Source of the DNA: an uncultured Saprospiraceae bacterium
Lineage (GTDB): Bacteria; Bacteroidota; Bacteroidia; Chitinophagales; Saprospiraceae
Direction: 5' to 3'
DNA length: 45,078 nt
NCBI GenBank assembly: GCA_937921595.1
Contig: CAKZTD010000265.1
Coordinates: 1-45,078 of the forward strand
Shown here: positions 34,185 through 43,233 of the stretch, piece by piece
Layout: each line of letters opens with the position of its first letter
Position numbering within the stretch: the first letter of the stretch is position 1
The notes under the pieces: model-generated
What the model saw: the letters and a program-made list of their open reading frames with translations, nothing else
Database searches by the model: none
What the model was told of the DNA's origin: nothing
Translations under genes and position numbers: made by a program

Positions 34185-36584
34185 ATGAAAAACAATTTTC
34201 TAATCATCCTTGCACTATTCCTGGGAACCCTAAATCTCTATTCCCAGAACCTAAATAAAAGCAAGACCTACGCCGTCGTCGTCGGTATCTCCGATTACCA
34301 AGATGAAGCCATCCCTGATCTCAACTTCGCTCATAAAGATGCTCAAGCTTTTGCAGAATTTCTACGCTCACCAGCAGGAGGAAATTTAGACGAAGAGCAC
34401 TTAAAAGTCCTCATCAATTCGGAAGCCACCATGGCTCAGTTTGCCATTGCACTCGATTGGCTCATGGAAGTCGCCAAAGAAAACGATCAAGTCGTCATCT
34501 ATTTTGCCGGACACGGTGATGTAGAAAAAAAGACAATCACCCAACCAGGGTTTTTATTATGTTGGGACGCTCCGGCAAAAGTCTATATGGCTGGCGGAAC
34601 TTTTGCGCTCCCGTTTTTGCAAGAAGTAGTATCCACTTTGTCTTTGCAAAATAAATCAAAAGTAGTCGTAGTCACTGACGCCTGCCGCTCCGGTAAATTA
34701 GCCGGAAGTTCTGTCGGAGGTTCATCAATCACCAGTTCCAATCTCGCAAAGCAATACGCCAACGAAATAAAAATTCTTTCTTGTCAACCCGATGAATACA
34801 GTTTGGAAGGTACACAATGGGGTGGTGGCCGTGGTGTTTTTAGTTATCATTTGACAGATGCATTATACGGGATGGCTGATAAAAACGAAGACCTTTCCGT
34901 TACGCTGATGGAAGTGAGTCGTTACTTAGAAGATAATGTCATAGCAGAGGTTGCACCAAATAGTCAGATACCGATTGTCGTGGGAAAAAGAACAGAGCGG
35001 CTAGCTTTCGTTTCAGAAGATATCTTGACCAAATTAAAAAAGAACAGAGAAGAGAATACTCGGTTTTTTGCTTCCACAGAAAGCAGAGGATTGGAAGAAG
35101 ATGTTTTATCTACAGTAGATTCTGCGACTAATGAGATCTATGAATTATTTAAAAAAGCCATAGCCGAGAAAGTATTTTTGGAACCCGTTGATGCTTGTGC
35201 AGAAACTTATTACACACAACTAATTGCAGATCCAAAATTGAAAAAACTTCATTCAAATATGCGGAGAACTTATGCCGCTGCTTTACAAGATGATGCTCAG
35301 CAAGTATTGAATCGGCTCTTGGATTTTGATCCTAATATCTGTTATGCTACGAAAGAAACATTCCTTAAAAATTACGGAAATACACCAGCCCAGATTAAAA
35401 GAGCAACCGAGCTTTTAGGTGAAAATCATTACATGTTTCGAACCTTGAAAGCTCGCCAATATTGGTTCGAAGGATACCTCAAAGATTTAGGCGTAGAAGA
35501 ATTTGAAGGCGAAGATTTGTTGAAAGCTAGTAGAGAAAAATTGAGACTAGCTCTTGAGTATTTACCAAATATGCCGCAAGCATATTTGTCATTAGGTAAA
35601 ACATTTATTTTTTCAAATGAACCAGATTCAGCAGATTTCTATTTTCGAAAAGCGATGGAAAGTGCTCCCGCTTGGATTTATCCTTACACTGCAAGTTATT
35701 ATAACCAACGAAAAAATGGAGATATCGAAATTGGTAAAAAAAGACTTGATGAGGCATGGGCGATCGATTCTAACCAAATCGTTTTGATGGTAAGTCGAGC
35801 CAGTTATTTTGAATTAACCAATCAGCCTCTTAAAGCAAAAGAAATGTTGGAAGCTTCGATAGCCATGGACTCTACTATTTTTTGTACCTGGAATAATTTA
35901 TCTCTTTTGTATATGAACTATTTCGGCGATTTTGATAAAGCCGAAGAAGCTATAAAAAGAGCTTCGGAATTAGATGCATCCAATGTTAAAGCCATTTTCA
36001 ATCTTGCCATCATAAAAGTGAATACTGGAAAACCAGATACTGCAATCCATTATTTGAAAAAAGTGCTAGAAATGGAACCTTCCTTAACGATGGCATATAC
36101 GGTTTGGGGGTCAGCTCTTGCTACCAAAGGGCAAATTGAAGAAGCCGAAGCCATGTATTTTAAAGGTATAAAAGAAGGTCCGGAATTATTTCAACCCTAT
36201 ATCAATTTAGCCTTCCTTTATATCGAAACAGATCGTTTTGTAGAGGCAGATTCGTTTATTTTAAAAAGTATAGACTTAGCTGTAAATAAAGCTGGGATTA
36301 GTTTTAGTGCAGGGCAAGACTTTTTAAAATATGAACAATTCTCTTATGCCGAAAAGTATTTTAACCTATGTATTGAATATGGAGGAATGAGAGGCAATGC
36401 TCGTTTATTTTTAGCAGTAATCAAAGCACAACAAAACAAGCCAGCGGAAGCACTCCAGTTTTTAGAACAAGCCATCGAAAACGGAATGAAAGATCCAAAT
36501 GGTATTTTACAAAACCCCGCTTTCGAATCGTTAAAAGATCGAGACGATTTCAAAGCATTGGTAGAAAAACATTTTCCAGAATAA
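34185..36584 (+). CDS. Exported caspase-TPR protease 2
   Basis: This is a 799-residue protein. The ATG at 34185 gives the signal peptide (MKNNFLIILALFLGTLNLYSQ); an earlier ATG at 34143 adds 14 residues that do not fit. The caspase domain (about 25-300) has TYAVVVGISDYQDEAIPDLN, the dyad IYFAGHGDVE (His110) and VTDACRSGKLAGSS (Cys167), then ILSCQPDEYSLEG and WGGGRGVFSYHLTDALYG. The middle region lies at about 316-430 (LQDDAQQVLNRLL, ATELLGENHYMFR, RQYWFEG). TPR units fill the rest, with APAWIYPYTASYY, and the end is DDFKALVEKHFPE. It groups with copies 3 and 4. It starts after repeat B copies 1 and 2. Confidence 0.88.
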   Translation: MKNNFLIILALFLGTLNLYSQNLNKSKTYAVVVGISDYQDEAIPDLNFAHKDAQAFAEFLRSPAGGNLDEEHLKVLINSEATMAQFAIALDWLMEVAKENDQVVIYFAGHGDVEKKTITQPGFLLCWDAPAKVYMAGGTFALPFLQEVVSTLSLQNKSKVVVVTDACRSGKLAGSSVGGSSITSSNLAKQYANEIKILSCQPDEYSLEGTQWGGGRGVFSYHLTDALYGMADKNEDLSVTLMEVSRYLEDNVIAEVAPNSQIPIVVGKRTERLAFVSEDILTKLKKNREENTRFFASTESRGLEEDVLSTVDSATNEIYELFKKAIAEKVFLEPVDACAETYYTQLIADPKLKKLHSNMRRTYAAALQDDAQQVLNRLLDFDPNICYATKETFLKNYGNTPAQIKRATELLGENHYMFRTLKARQYWFEGYLKDLGVEEFEGEDLLKASREKLRLALEYLPNMPQAYLSLGKTFIFSNEPDSADFYFRKAMESAPAWIYPYTASYYNQRKNGDIEIGKKRLDEAWAIDSNQIVLMVSRASYFELTNQPLKAKEMLEASIAMDSTIFCTWNNLSLLYMNYFGDFDKAEEAIKRASELDASNVKAIFNLAIIKVNTGKPDTAIHYLKKVLEMEPSLTMAYTVWGSALATKGQIEEAEAMYFKGIKEGPELFQPYINLAFLYIETDRFVEADSFILKSIDLAVNKAGISFSAGQDFLKYEQFSYAEKYFNLCIEYGGMRGNARLFLAVIKAQQNKPAEALQFLEQAIENGMKDPNGILQNPAFESLKDRDDFKALVEKHFPE

Positions 36585-36595
36585 AACCCGCGAGC

Positions 36596-36626
36596 TTCAG
36601 TTGGTGACTTCCCGTCACCTTCTGAA
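36596..36626 (+). terminator. Hairpin just after caspase-TPR 2
   Basis: TTCAG-TT-GGTGAC-TTCCC-GTCACC-TT-CTGAA is a two-tier stem with a symmetric TT/TT internal loop, 11 bases after the stop. There is no T run. It may be a weak terminator or a 3'-end stabiliser. Confidence 0.4.
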
Positions 36627-36658
36627 TTAGCGAGTACAAGATAAAATTATAAAAGCCA

Positions 36659-36720
36659 ACTGTTTCAAGTTTAGCGCAGCGTAACTTGGAACTGGCCAAT
36701 AAAGCAAGTTTGTAACTTGC
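36659..36720 (+). repeat. Repeat family B (double hairpin), copy 3
   Basis: The first hairpin is GTTTCAAGTT / AACTTGGAAC (one T-G pair) with loop TAGCGCAGCGT. The second is GCAAGTT-TGT-AACTTGC. It is in the same place relative to a caspase-TPR gene as copies 1 and 2. Confidence 0.7.
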
Positions 36721-36888
36721 ATTCAGCGGAAAACATTTTTAGATAGATTGTAAAAATACAGGCTCACCGATCCTAGAAGAAGTATTTTAAATAATAAAAC
36801 AAAAAAAGAAAAATGAATTGTTTAATTTTACTAAGAATTATTCAAAAAGGTGCCAAGCGATAGCTTGACCTTACCTCATAATACTACG

Positions 36889-39702
36889 ATGATGAAAACC
36901 AAGATCCTCCTTTGTTTTATACTATTCTCTTTTCATTTGTCTGCACAAAATTTCCTATCTAACAAAAGCACAACACGTGCTGTAGTTGTTGGTATTTCCA
37001 ATTACGAAGACGAAAACATCAGCAAACTTAAATACGCTCATAAAGATGCCATCGAATTTTCCAGATATCTTCAAACTCCAGCAGGAGGCAGTGTGGATAG
37101 CAATGATATAAAATTACTGATTGATGAAAATGCAACATCAGGAGATGTTTATAAAGCTTTGTTTTGGTTAAAGCGAGCATCTCATCCAGGAGATAGAGCC
37201 ATCATTTATTTCAGTGGTCATGGAGATGTAGAATCTAATGTACCAGATGTTCCCGGGTTTTTATTGTGTTGGAATTCTCCTCCAGAAGTTTACATGGCTG
37301 GAGGTACGATCGAGATTGGAATGTTGAAAAAAATAGTATCCAATATCTCAGTAGATTCCGCAGCTCAGGTCATACTCGTGATCGATGCTTGTCGATCAGG
37401 CAATTTAGCAGGGAGTACCAATGGCTCGCAAATCACGGGAGCTAATCTCGCGGAAAAAGTAGCAAACGAAATTTTAATTCTCTCTTGCCAACCCGATGAA
37501 CTGAGTTATGAAGGAGAGCAATGGGGTGGTGGACGAGGAGCATTTAGTTATCATCTGATTAATGGGCTATATGGAAAAGCAGATGAAGACGATGATCTAA
37601 AAATAAATCTAGATGAAATCGCAACCTATCTCAAAAATAATGTCAGAAGAGAGGTGGCGCCAAACAGTCAATGGCCAAATGTCGTTGGTGATCCAAGAGA
37701 AAATCTAGCCTTTGTAGATTCTGATTTTTTAGCATTGGCAGATGTTGGAAATAATAATCCGATCCAGATTTCTGAAAATGGCTCTAAAGGTTTTGAAGAA
37801 AATTTCATAGAGACTTTGGATGCTGAAATCAAATCGAAATACGATGCCTTTTTAAATGCTTTGGAAGAGCAGCGTTTTTTATTACCAAAAGAAGATTGTG
37901 CTGATTTTTATTTTGAAGAATTGATGAAGGAAACAAAGTTGGAAAAACTCTTCCCGAGCTTGCGTCGTCATTATGCTTTCAAGCTTCAAGATGGTGCACA
38001 AACCGTTTTGAATAAATGGCTAAAAACTGATATCAACGAAATTTTATTATCACAAACCAGTCAAAAGCTTAAGTATCAAAACTATCCACTTTATTTGGAA
38101 CGTGCCGCGACATTGCTAGGGGAGGATCACTATATGTATCCGGTTTTTCAAGCTCGAAAGAATTATTTTGAAGGACGCCTTTTGGCCTTGAGTAGTGAGA
38201 AATCGGATAAAAAAATTGACCAAGGTATTCTGGATAAATTTAAAGAAGCTTTAAAATACCAATCGCATCAACCACACGTGAACTTATCCATCAGCACAAC
38301 TTTTGGTTATAATCTGCTTCAGCCGGATTCCGCAGAACATTACGCCCGACTTGCATCAGCTGATGCACCAACTTGGCTATTACCTTATACTTATACGGCT
38401 TATATGTTTTCTGATAAGTATAAAGATTTTGAAAAAGCAGCATCTTATCTCAGAGAAGCGAATCAAATTGACTCGACTGATATTCTAGTTTTAAATGGCT
38501 GGGGAAATTATCATTTTCATAAAAAAGAATACGATAAAGCTGAATTATATTATCAGAGATGTCTGACTTTAGATTCGACTTTTTTTTATACATATAATAA
38601 CCTGGGAAGCGTAAATGCGAAAGCTAAGAACTTCTCGGAAGCGGAACGATTTTATAAAAAAGTCATCCAAATAGATTCCACTTTTGTCGATGCATACATC
38701 AATCTTGGGATTATTTATGGCGATATGCGAGATTTTAAAAAAGCAGAATCCAGTTACAAAAAAGCATTACAATTTAATCCGAAATCTGCTCATGCATTCC
38801 GTGGACTTGGAGCGGTATATATCAATACAAAACGATACGATGAAGGGGGAAGTAATCTTTTAAAAAGTATTGAAATAGATTCTGGTTTCGCAGGGGCTTA
38901 TCATAATCTCGGTGTCCTTTATATGAGGACAGAGTTTTATTCTGATGGAAAAGATCAATTGCTTAAAGCTGTTGAATTGGATTCAACAAGGAGGAATTCT
39001 TACTACAATCTTGGGACTGTTTGTAATACACTGGAACAGTATGATGAAGCGGCATCCTATTTCGAAAAAGCATTAGCCATGCGCCCTTCATTTAATACTT
39101 ATCTCAATTTAGGAAATACTTATTTTTTTCAAAAAGAATATGAGAAAGCAGAAGAGAATTATAGCAAAGCAGCCCAGTTAAAACCTGAAAATGTAAATGC
39201 GATTTACAATATTGGATTTGTTCAAAACCTTAGAAATAATTATACTGATGCAGAATTGAATATGCAGAAAGTAATCGAATTAGATTCAAACCATATTATG
39301 GCGTATTATACTTTAGGTGGAATATATTCGAATACTCAAAAATATGAAAAAGCAGAAAAATATTATCAGACTTGTATTCGGTTAGATTCTGATTATATGG
39401 TCGATGCACATCTTGGACTTTTAGAAAGTTATTACAAAACTCAGCGATTTGATGAAGCGGAATTATACTTTAATAAAATTGTTGAAATCATCCCGGATGA
39501 TCCAAAGCCTTATTACCACATGGCACGTGCCCGTTCCTTGCAAGGCAAAAAAGCTAAAGCCAATAAATGGCTGGAGCGTGCACTCAAAAAAGGATTGAAT
39601 AACAAAGAACTCATCCTTAAAGAAAGTGATTTTGACAATATAAATGAGACCGCTAAATTTCAGAAAGCTTTGGATAAATATTTCCCGTTGACTGATACTT
39701 AG
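36889..39702 (+). CDS. Exported caspase-TPR protease 3
   Basis: This is a 937-residue protein. I start at the ATG pair at 36889/36892 (MMKTKILLCFILFSFHLSAQ), which gives a signal peptide; the GTG at 36850 does not. The caspase domain (about 28-290) has TTRAVVVGISNYEDENI, IYFSGHGDVE (His111) and VIDACRSGNLAGST (Cys168), then ILILSCQPDELSYEG and WGGGRGAFSYHLINGLYG. The middle region lies at about 314-430 (KLQDGAQTVLNKWL, ERAATLLGEDHYMYP, RKNYFEG). Some twelve TPR units follow, with ADAPTWLLPYTYTAYMF, ending in FQKALDKYFP. The TPR array is the most regular of the set. Confidence 0.88.
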   Translation: MMKTKILLCFILFSFHLSAQNFLSNKSTTRAVVVGISNYEDENISKLKYAHKDAIEFSRYLQTPAGGSVDSNDIKLLIDENATSGDVYKALFWLKRASHPGDRAIIYFSGHGDVESNVPDVPGFLLCWNSPPEVYMAGGTIEIGMLKKIVSNISVDSAAQVILVIDACRSGNLAGSTNGSQITGANLAEKVANEILILSCQPDELSYEGEQWGGGRGAFSYHLINGLYGKADEDDDLKINLDEIATYLKNNVRREVAPNSQWPNVVGDPRENLAFVDSDFLALADVGNNNPIQISENGSKGFEENFIETLDAEIKSKYDAFLNALEEQRFLLPKEDCADFYFEELMKETKLEKLFPSLRRHYAFKLQDGAQTVLNKWLKTDINEILLSQTSQKLKYQNYPLYLERAATLLGEDHYMYPVFQARKNYFEGRLLALSSEKSDKKIDQGILDKFKEALKYQSHQPHVNLSISTTFGYNLLQPDSAEHYARLASADAPTWLLPYTYTAYMFSDKYKDFEKAASYLREANQIDSTDILVLNGWGNYHFHKKEYDKAELYYQRCLTLDSTFFYTYNNLGSVNAKAKNFSEAERFYKKVIQIDSTFVDAYINLGIIYGDMRDFKKAESSYKKALQFNPKSAHAFRGLGAVYINTKRYDEGGSNLLKSIEIDSGFAGAYHNLGVLYMRTEFYSDGKDQLLKAVELDSTRRNSYYNLGTVCNTLEQYDEAASYFEKALAMRPSFNTYLNLGNTYFFQKEYEKAEENYSKAAQLKPENVNAIYNIGFVQNLRNNYTDAELNMQKVIELDSNHIMAYYTLGGIYSNTQKYEKAEKYYQTCIRLDSDYMVDAHLGLLESYYKTQRFDEAELYFNKIVEIIPDDPKPYYHMARARSLQGKKAKANKWLERALKKGLNNKELILKESDFDNINETAKFQKALDKYFPLTDT

Positions 39703-39846
39703 GTCAGCTTGCTACAAGCTTTAGATGATGGCTTCCTTTAGAATGTTGCCGCGTTAGAATCTTGTTTATTCTGTCTAAACGAATATAAGACTTAGGTGAA
39801 ATGCCAAGTAAACAATTGATAGTCAGATAAATATGACGTAAAAGTA

Positions 39847-39876
39847 TTGTGTTGTAAAATAATTTTGCTATCTTTA
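39847..39876 (+). promoter_or_regulatory. Candidate promoter of caspase-TPR 4
   Basis: TTG at 39847-39849 is followed after 19 bases by TATCTTTA at 39869-39876, one base off the TAnnTTTG box of this phylum. It is 35 bases upstream of the ATG at 39912. Confidence 0.5.
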
Positions 39877-39911
39877 AATAGGTACTCAATATAACCCCCA
39901 AGAAAACCTAA

Positions 39912-42113
39912 ATGAAAAACAAACCTTTCCTCGGTTTGCTTTGCCTCGTATTTTGTATCCAGGCTCATCTCTTGTTCTCCCAACAAGGAGTTACGAGAGC
40001 TGTGGTTATTGGAATCTCAGATTATCAAGACGAAGAAATACCAGATTTAAATTTTGCACATAAAGATGCAGCTGCTTTTGCTACCTGGCTCCGCTCTTCA
40101 GCCGGAGGTCAAGTTCCGGAAAATCAAATCCAAATTTTACTAAATAAAGATGCAACGATTGGAAAGATTGTAGAATCTCTTGGCTGGCTAGTCGAAGAAA
40201 GCGAAGCCAAGGATAAAGCCATTATTTATTTCTCCGGTCATGGCGATGTAGAAACGATTACGAAATTTAATCGTGGTTTTTTACTCACGCATAATGCACC
40301 ACCTCGGAGTTATATGACGGGAGGTGTACTTGCACTGAGAGACCTTGAAGATATCACCAACACCTTGTCTGAGATTGGCGTAGAAGTTGTCATTATCACC
40401 GATGCTTGCCGAGCAGGAAAGTTAGCAGGAAGTAGTGTCAACGGATCACAATATACCAGTTCCCAATTAGCTCGACGATTTGCCAATGAAATAAAAATAC
40501 TCTCTTGTCAACCAGAAGAATACAGTTCTGAAGGAGAACAATGGGGTGGAGGACATGGTGCATTTTCTTATCATCTGCTCGACGGATTATATGGTTTGGC
40601 TGATCGAAATAATGACCTCCAGGTTAGTCTCTCCGAAGTAGATCGTTACCTAGAAGATCATGTCCCAACCGAAGTCGCGCCATTGAATCAAACTCCAATG
40701 TCCTTTGGAAATCGAAATACCCGACTAGCATTTGTCGATGAAGACCTGATGACGAAAAGGAAAGAAAAGAAAGCCACGACCTTACCCTCAATGGCGGCTG
40801 TCGGAGGAAAGCATTTAACCAATGATTTTTTATCCTCCCTAGATTCGAATGCTTTAGAACTCTATACTTCTTTTCTCCAAGCACTCGAAGAAAAAGTTTT
40901 TTTTGAACCAGCTCATGCCTGTGCGGATACTTTTTATAAGCAGCTGGTTCAAGAAGAATCGATGGCTAGTTTGCACTCAGCAATACGGCGAAAGTTTGCT
41001 GCATATTTGCAGGATGATGCGCAGGGGGCTTTGAATGCGATGTTGAAAATGGAAGCAGAAGCAATCTCTAGGTCAAGGATAGTTTTAGCCGAAAAGTATA
41101 AGGACTATCCTAGGTATTTGAAACGTTCCGCAGAGTTGTTAGGTAAGGAACATTACATGTATAGAAGCTTAGTGGCAAGGTCACTTTTTTTTGAAGGTCT
41201 TGTTGATTGGTTTATCTATTTCTTGTCTGGAGATGAAGTAATTGCAACAAGGATCATGAACAAATATCGAGCATCTTTAAAAGAAGAGCCTTTTGCTCCG
41301 CATACGAATTATTATATGGGTTTGGGCTATGTTACTTTATTTAATGAACCAGATTCTGCGTTGCATTATGTTGACATTGCGATGAGTCAAGCACCTACTT
41401 GGATATTACCTTATACGGAGTTAGCTTATTTTTATATTCAGAAATATAAAAGATTTGAACAGGCGAAAGTTTTATTGGAAAAAAGTAAACTTATCAATGA
41501 AGAGCACTCTTTAGTCTTACAAGGATTTGCTGCTTGGCATTATTATCAAAATCAATTTGAGGAAGCCATCTCTTATTTGAGTTTAGCTATACAAAAAGAT
41601 AGCATAAATGCTATAGTCCGATTGAATCTAGGGCTTAACTATTTGAAGACTGGAAAGAATCGGGATGCAGAAAGATATTTTTTATCAGCAACAAAAATCG
41701 ATTCATCTTTGTATATCGGATATTACTTTTTAGGTCATTTATACCAGACAGAAGGCAGGGTAGCTGATGCTGAAATGGTCTACCAGAAATCTATAAAAGC
41801 CAATCCTGTATTTATTAGTGGACGAAAAAAACTAGGCGTTTTATATTATCGTCAAAAACGATTTAAGGAAGCTAAATCTATCTGGTTGGATGCACATTTA
41901 TTAAAACCAAAAGATATAGATCTTTGCTATAATTTGGCTACGGTTCTATTGGATTTAGATGAAAAAAAACAAACAATTATTTTTTTAGAAAAAGCTTTTG
42001 AAAACGGACTGAAAGATTACAAAGAGGTGGTCATAGATTTTGATGCTCTAAAAGAGATAGAAACTTATCAAGATTTATTAAAAAAACATATCCCTAATGA
42101 AAAGAAGGACTAG
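39912..42113 (+). CDS. Exported caspase-TPR protease 4
   Basis: This is a 733-residue protein with a signal peptide (MKNKPFLGLLCLVFCIQAH, LLFSQ). The caspase domain (about 27-295) has VTRAVVIGISDYQDEEI, IYFSGHGDVE (His110) and ITDACRAGKLAGSS (Cys166), then IKILSCQPEEYSSEG and WGGGHGAFSYHLLDGLYG. The middle region lies at about 315-428 (YLQDDAQGALNAML, RSAELLGKEHYMYR, RSLFFEG). Fewer TPR units follow than in copy 3, with APTWILPYTELAYFY, and it ends LLKKHIPNEKKD. It has its own promoter. The next gene is a lipoprotein 73 bases on, probably in the same transcript. Confidence 0.88.
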   Translation: MKNKPFLGLLCLVFCIQAHLLFSQQGVTRAVVIGISDYQDEEIPDLNFAHKDAAAFATWLRSSAGGQVPENQIQILLNKDATIGKIVESLGWLVEESEAKDKAIIYFSGHGDVETITKFNRGFLLTHNAPPRSYMTGGVLALRDLEDITNTLSEIGVEVVIITDACRAGKLAGSSVNGSQYTSSQLARRFANEIKILSCQPEEYSSEGEQWGGGHGAFSYHLLDGLYGLADRNNDLQVSLSEVDRYLEDHVPTEVAPLNQTPMSFGNRNTRLAFVDEDLMTKRKEKKATTLPSMAAVGGKHLTNDFLSSLDSNALELYTSFLQALEEKVFFEPAHACADTFYKQLVQEESMASLHSAIRRKFAAYLQDDAQGALNAMLKMEAEAISRSRIVLAEKYKDYPRYLKRSAELLGKEHYMYRSLVARSLFFEGLVDWFIYFLSGDEVIATRIMNKYRASLKEEPFAPHTNYYMGLGYVTLFNEPDSALHYVDIAMSQAPTWILPYTELAYFYIQKYKRFEQAKVLLEKSKLINEEHSLVLQGFAAWHYYQNQFEEAISYLSLAIQKDSINAIVRLNLGLNYLKTGKNRDAERYFLSATKIDSSLYIGYYFLGHLYQTEGRVADAEMVYQKSIKANPVFISGRKKLGVLYYRQKRFKEAKSIWLDAHLLKPKDIDLCYNLATVLLDLDEKKQTIIFLEKAFENGLKDYKEVVIDFDALKEIETYQDLLKKHIPNEKKD

Positions 42114-42186
42114 AGGAAGAACTCTTACTTGATTAATTAAATGCTCTTAAATTCCATGATAATTTTTTAACCTCAAAAGCAAAACC

Positions 42187-42921
42187 ATGTTAAAACTTAA
42201 TCCAAACCTCAAGCTTAAATCGGAAAAAAAATCTTTTCCTACTGTTCTATTTTTTATGATGCTTACATTTTTAATGTACTCTTGTAAGGGAGATAAGGTG
42301 AAAGGGCCTGTAGTGGATAAACCAGACCCGGTAGTAGGCTCTGCTTCAGGTGTACAATTGCCTGGTGTGATCAAAAGTATGCAAACCAAACAACCTTTGT
42401 CTGGGGTGTCAATACTTGTGATCAATAATCAAAGAAGTGTAACGCTTCTTTCTGAACCAGATGGATCATTCGTAGTCGATTATGATGCAGGCACGACTCT
42501 AGATGTTTTATATACTATGGCTAATTATCAATCTCTTCACCAGAAGTATGAGGATTTTCAGGCTGTTAGAGGGATTACCATCTATTTGGAAGAATTACTG
42601 ACACGGGAAAATTCTTCAAAAAAGATACATGGCTTAACACTCAAGCAAGATAGTCTTGGTAGTAGTACAACCATTCCCGTCCCAGATGTTGAAGTATCGG
42701 AATTACCTGGAGGGAATTCTATGAAATCTGAAGGTACTGGCGATTATAATTTATCTTTTACAGATAATAAACCAATATTTGAATATCAATTTAAAATAGG
42801 GAAAAATACTCAAATCGCTACTGTTAGAAATCTTTCAGGAATTAGAGATAGTACCCAGCTAGATATGGTACTTTCAACTAATGCTGTTGGTATTGATATC
42901 AAAGAAGATAAGAAAGAATAA
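42187..42921 (+). CDS. Lipoprotein with carboxypeptidase-regulatory-like beta domain
   Basis: This is a 244-residue protein. The N-terminus (MLKLNPNLKLKSEKKSF) is followed by a hydrophobic stretch and Cys33 in MYSCKGD, a lipoprotein signal with an extended n-region. A Gly/Pro-rich spacer (VKGPVVDKPDPVVGSASG) leads into a beta-sandwich near residues 55-135 (IKSMQTKQPLSGVSILVINN, LSEPDGSFVVDYDAG) with the pattern of CarboxypepD_reg-like modules. The tail with NSMKSEGTGDYNLSFTDN may be a second such module. Placed between two caspase-TPR genes, it is a candidate partner or substrate, which is inference only. Confidence 0.72.
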   Translation: MLKLNPNLKLKSEKKSFPTVLFFMMLTFLMYSCKGDKVKGPVVDKPDPVVGSASGVQLPGVIKSMQTKQPLSGVSILVINNQRSVTLLSEPDGSFVVDYDAGTTLDVLYTMANYQSLHQKYEDFQAVRGITIYLEELLTRENSSKKIHGLTLKQDSLGSSTTIPVPDVEVSELPGGNSMKSEGTGDYNLSFTDNKPIFEYQFKIGKNTQIATVRNLSGIRDSTQLDMVLSTNAVGIDIKEDKKE

Positions 42922-42940
42922 ATAATACAATAGTAAAAAT

Positions 42941-42976
42941 ATCGTCAAAACTTGACCAGAGTCAGGTTCTGACGAT
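42941..42976 (+). terminator. Terminator-like hairpin after the lipoprotein gene
   Basis: ATCGTCA/TGACGAT continues after one mismatch into AACTTG/CAGGTT (one G-T pair), closing an 8-nt loop; a short T run follows some bases later. Confidence 0.5.
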
Positions 42977-43010
42977 TATCAACTTTTTAGTCATTGTCAC
43001 TAAGCCCATT

Positions 43011-43042
43011 TTGAATTTCTACTTTTAAAAAATGAAATTCAA
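43011..43042. repeat. Perfect 9-bp hairpin
   Basis: TTGAATTTC / GAAATTCAA with a 14-nt AT-rich loop. Purpose unknown. Confidence 0.4.
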
Positions 43043-43233
43043 TCACGATTACAAATGTTTGTAAATCAGTTTTTTATATGATTTTATGTACTGGGATTAT
43101 ACTTTTTTTATAAATTATTAATGACAATTTTCTGCCAAAAAAAGTCCCTTGATACTGAAAATCTCCAAAGTAAATAGCTACTTTTAATTGCTGTAATACT
43201 ACAGTATATTCCATATATGGAAAACCCCAGAAA

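Larger units (their letters stand above)
36585..36888. other. Intergenic region between caspase-TPR 2 and 3
   Basis: About 300 bases without a gene. It holds a hairpin (36596-36626), repeat B copy 3 and an AT-rich stretch before the next start. Confidence 0.6.
42922..43233. other. Intergenic region before caspase-TPR 5
   Basis: 312 bases without a gene. It holds two hairpins (next entries) and, close to the next start, a palindromic pair: CTGTA-ATAC-TACAG (43191-43204) and CCATATATGG (43211-43220). The latter could be operators or part of the promoter. Confidence 0.5.
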
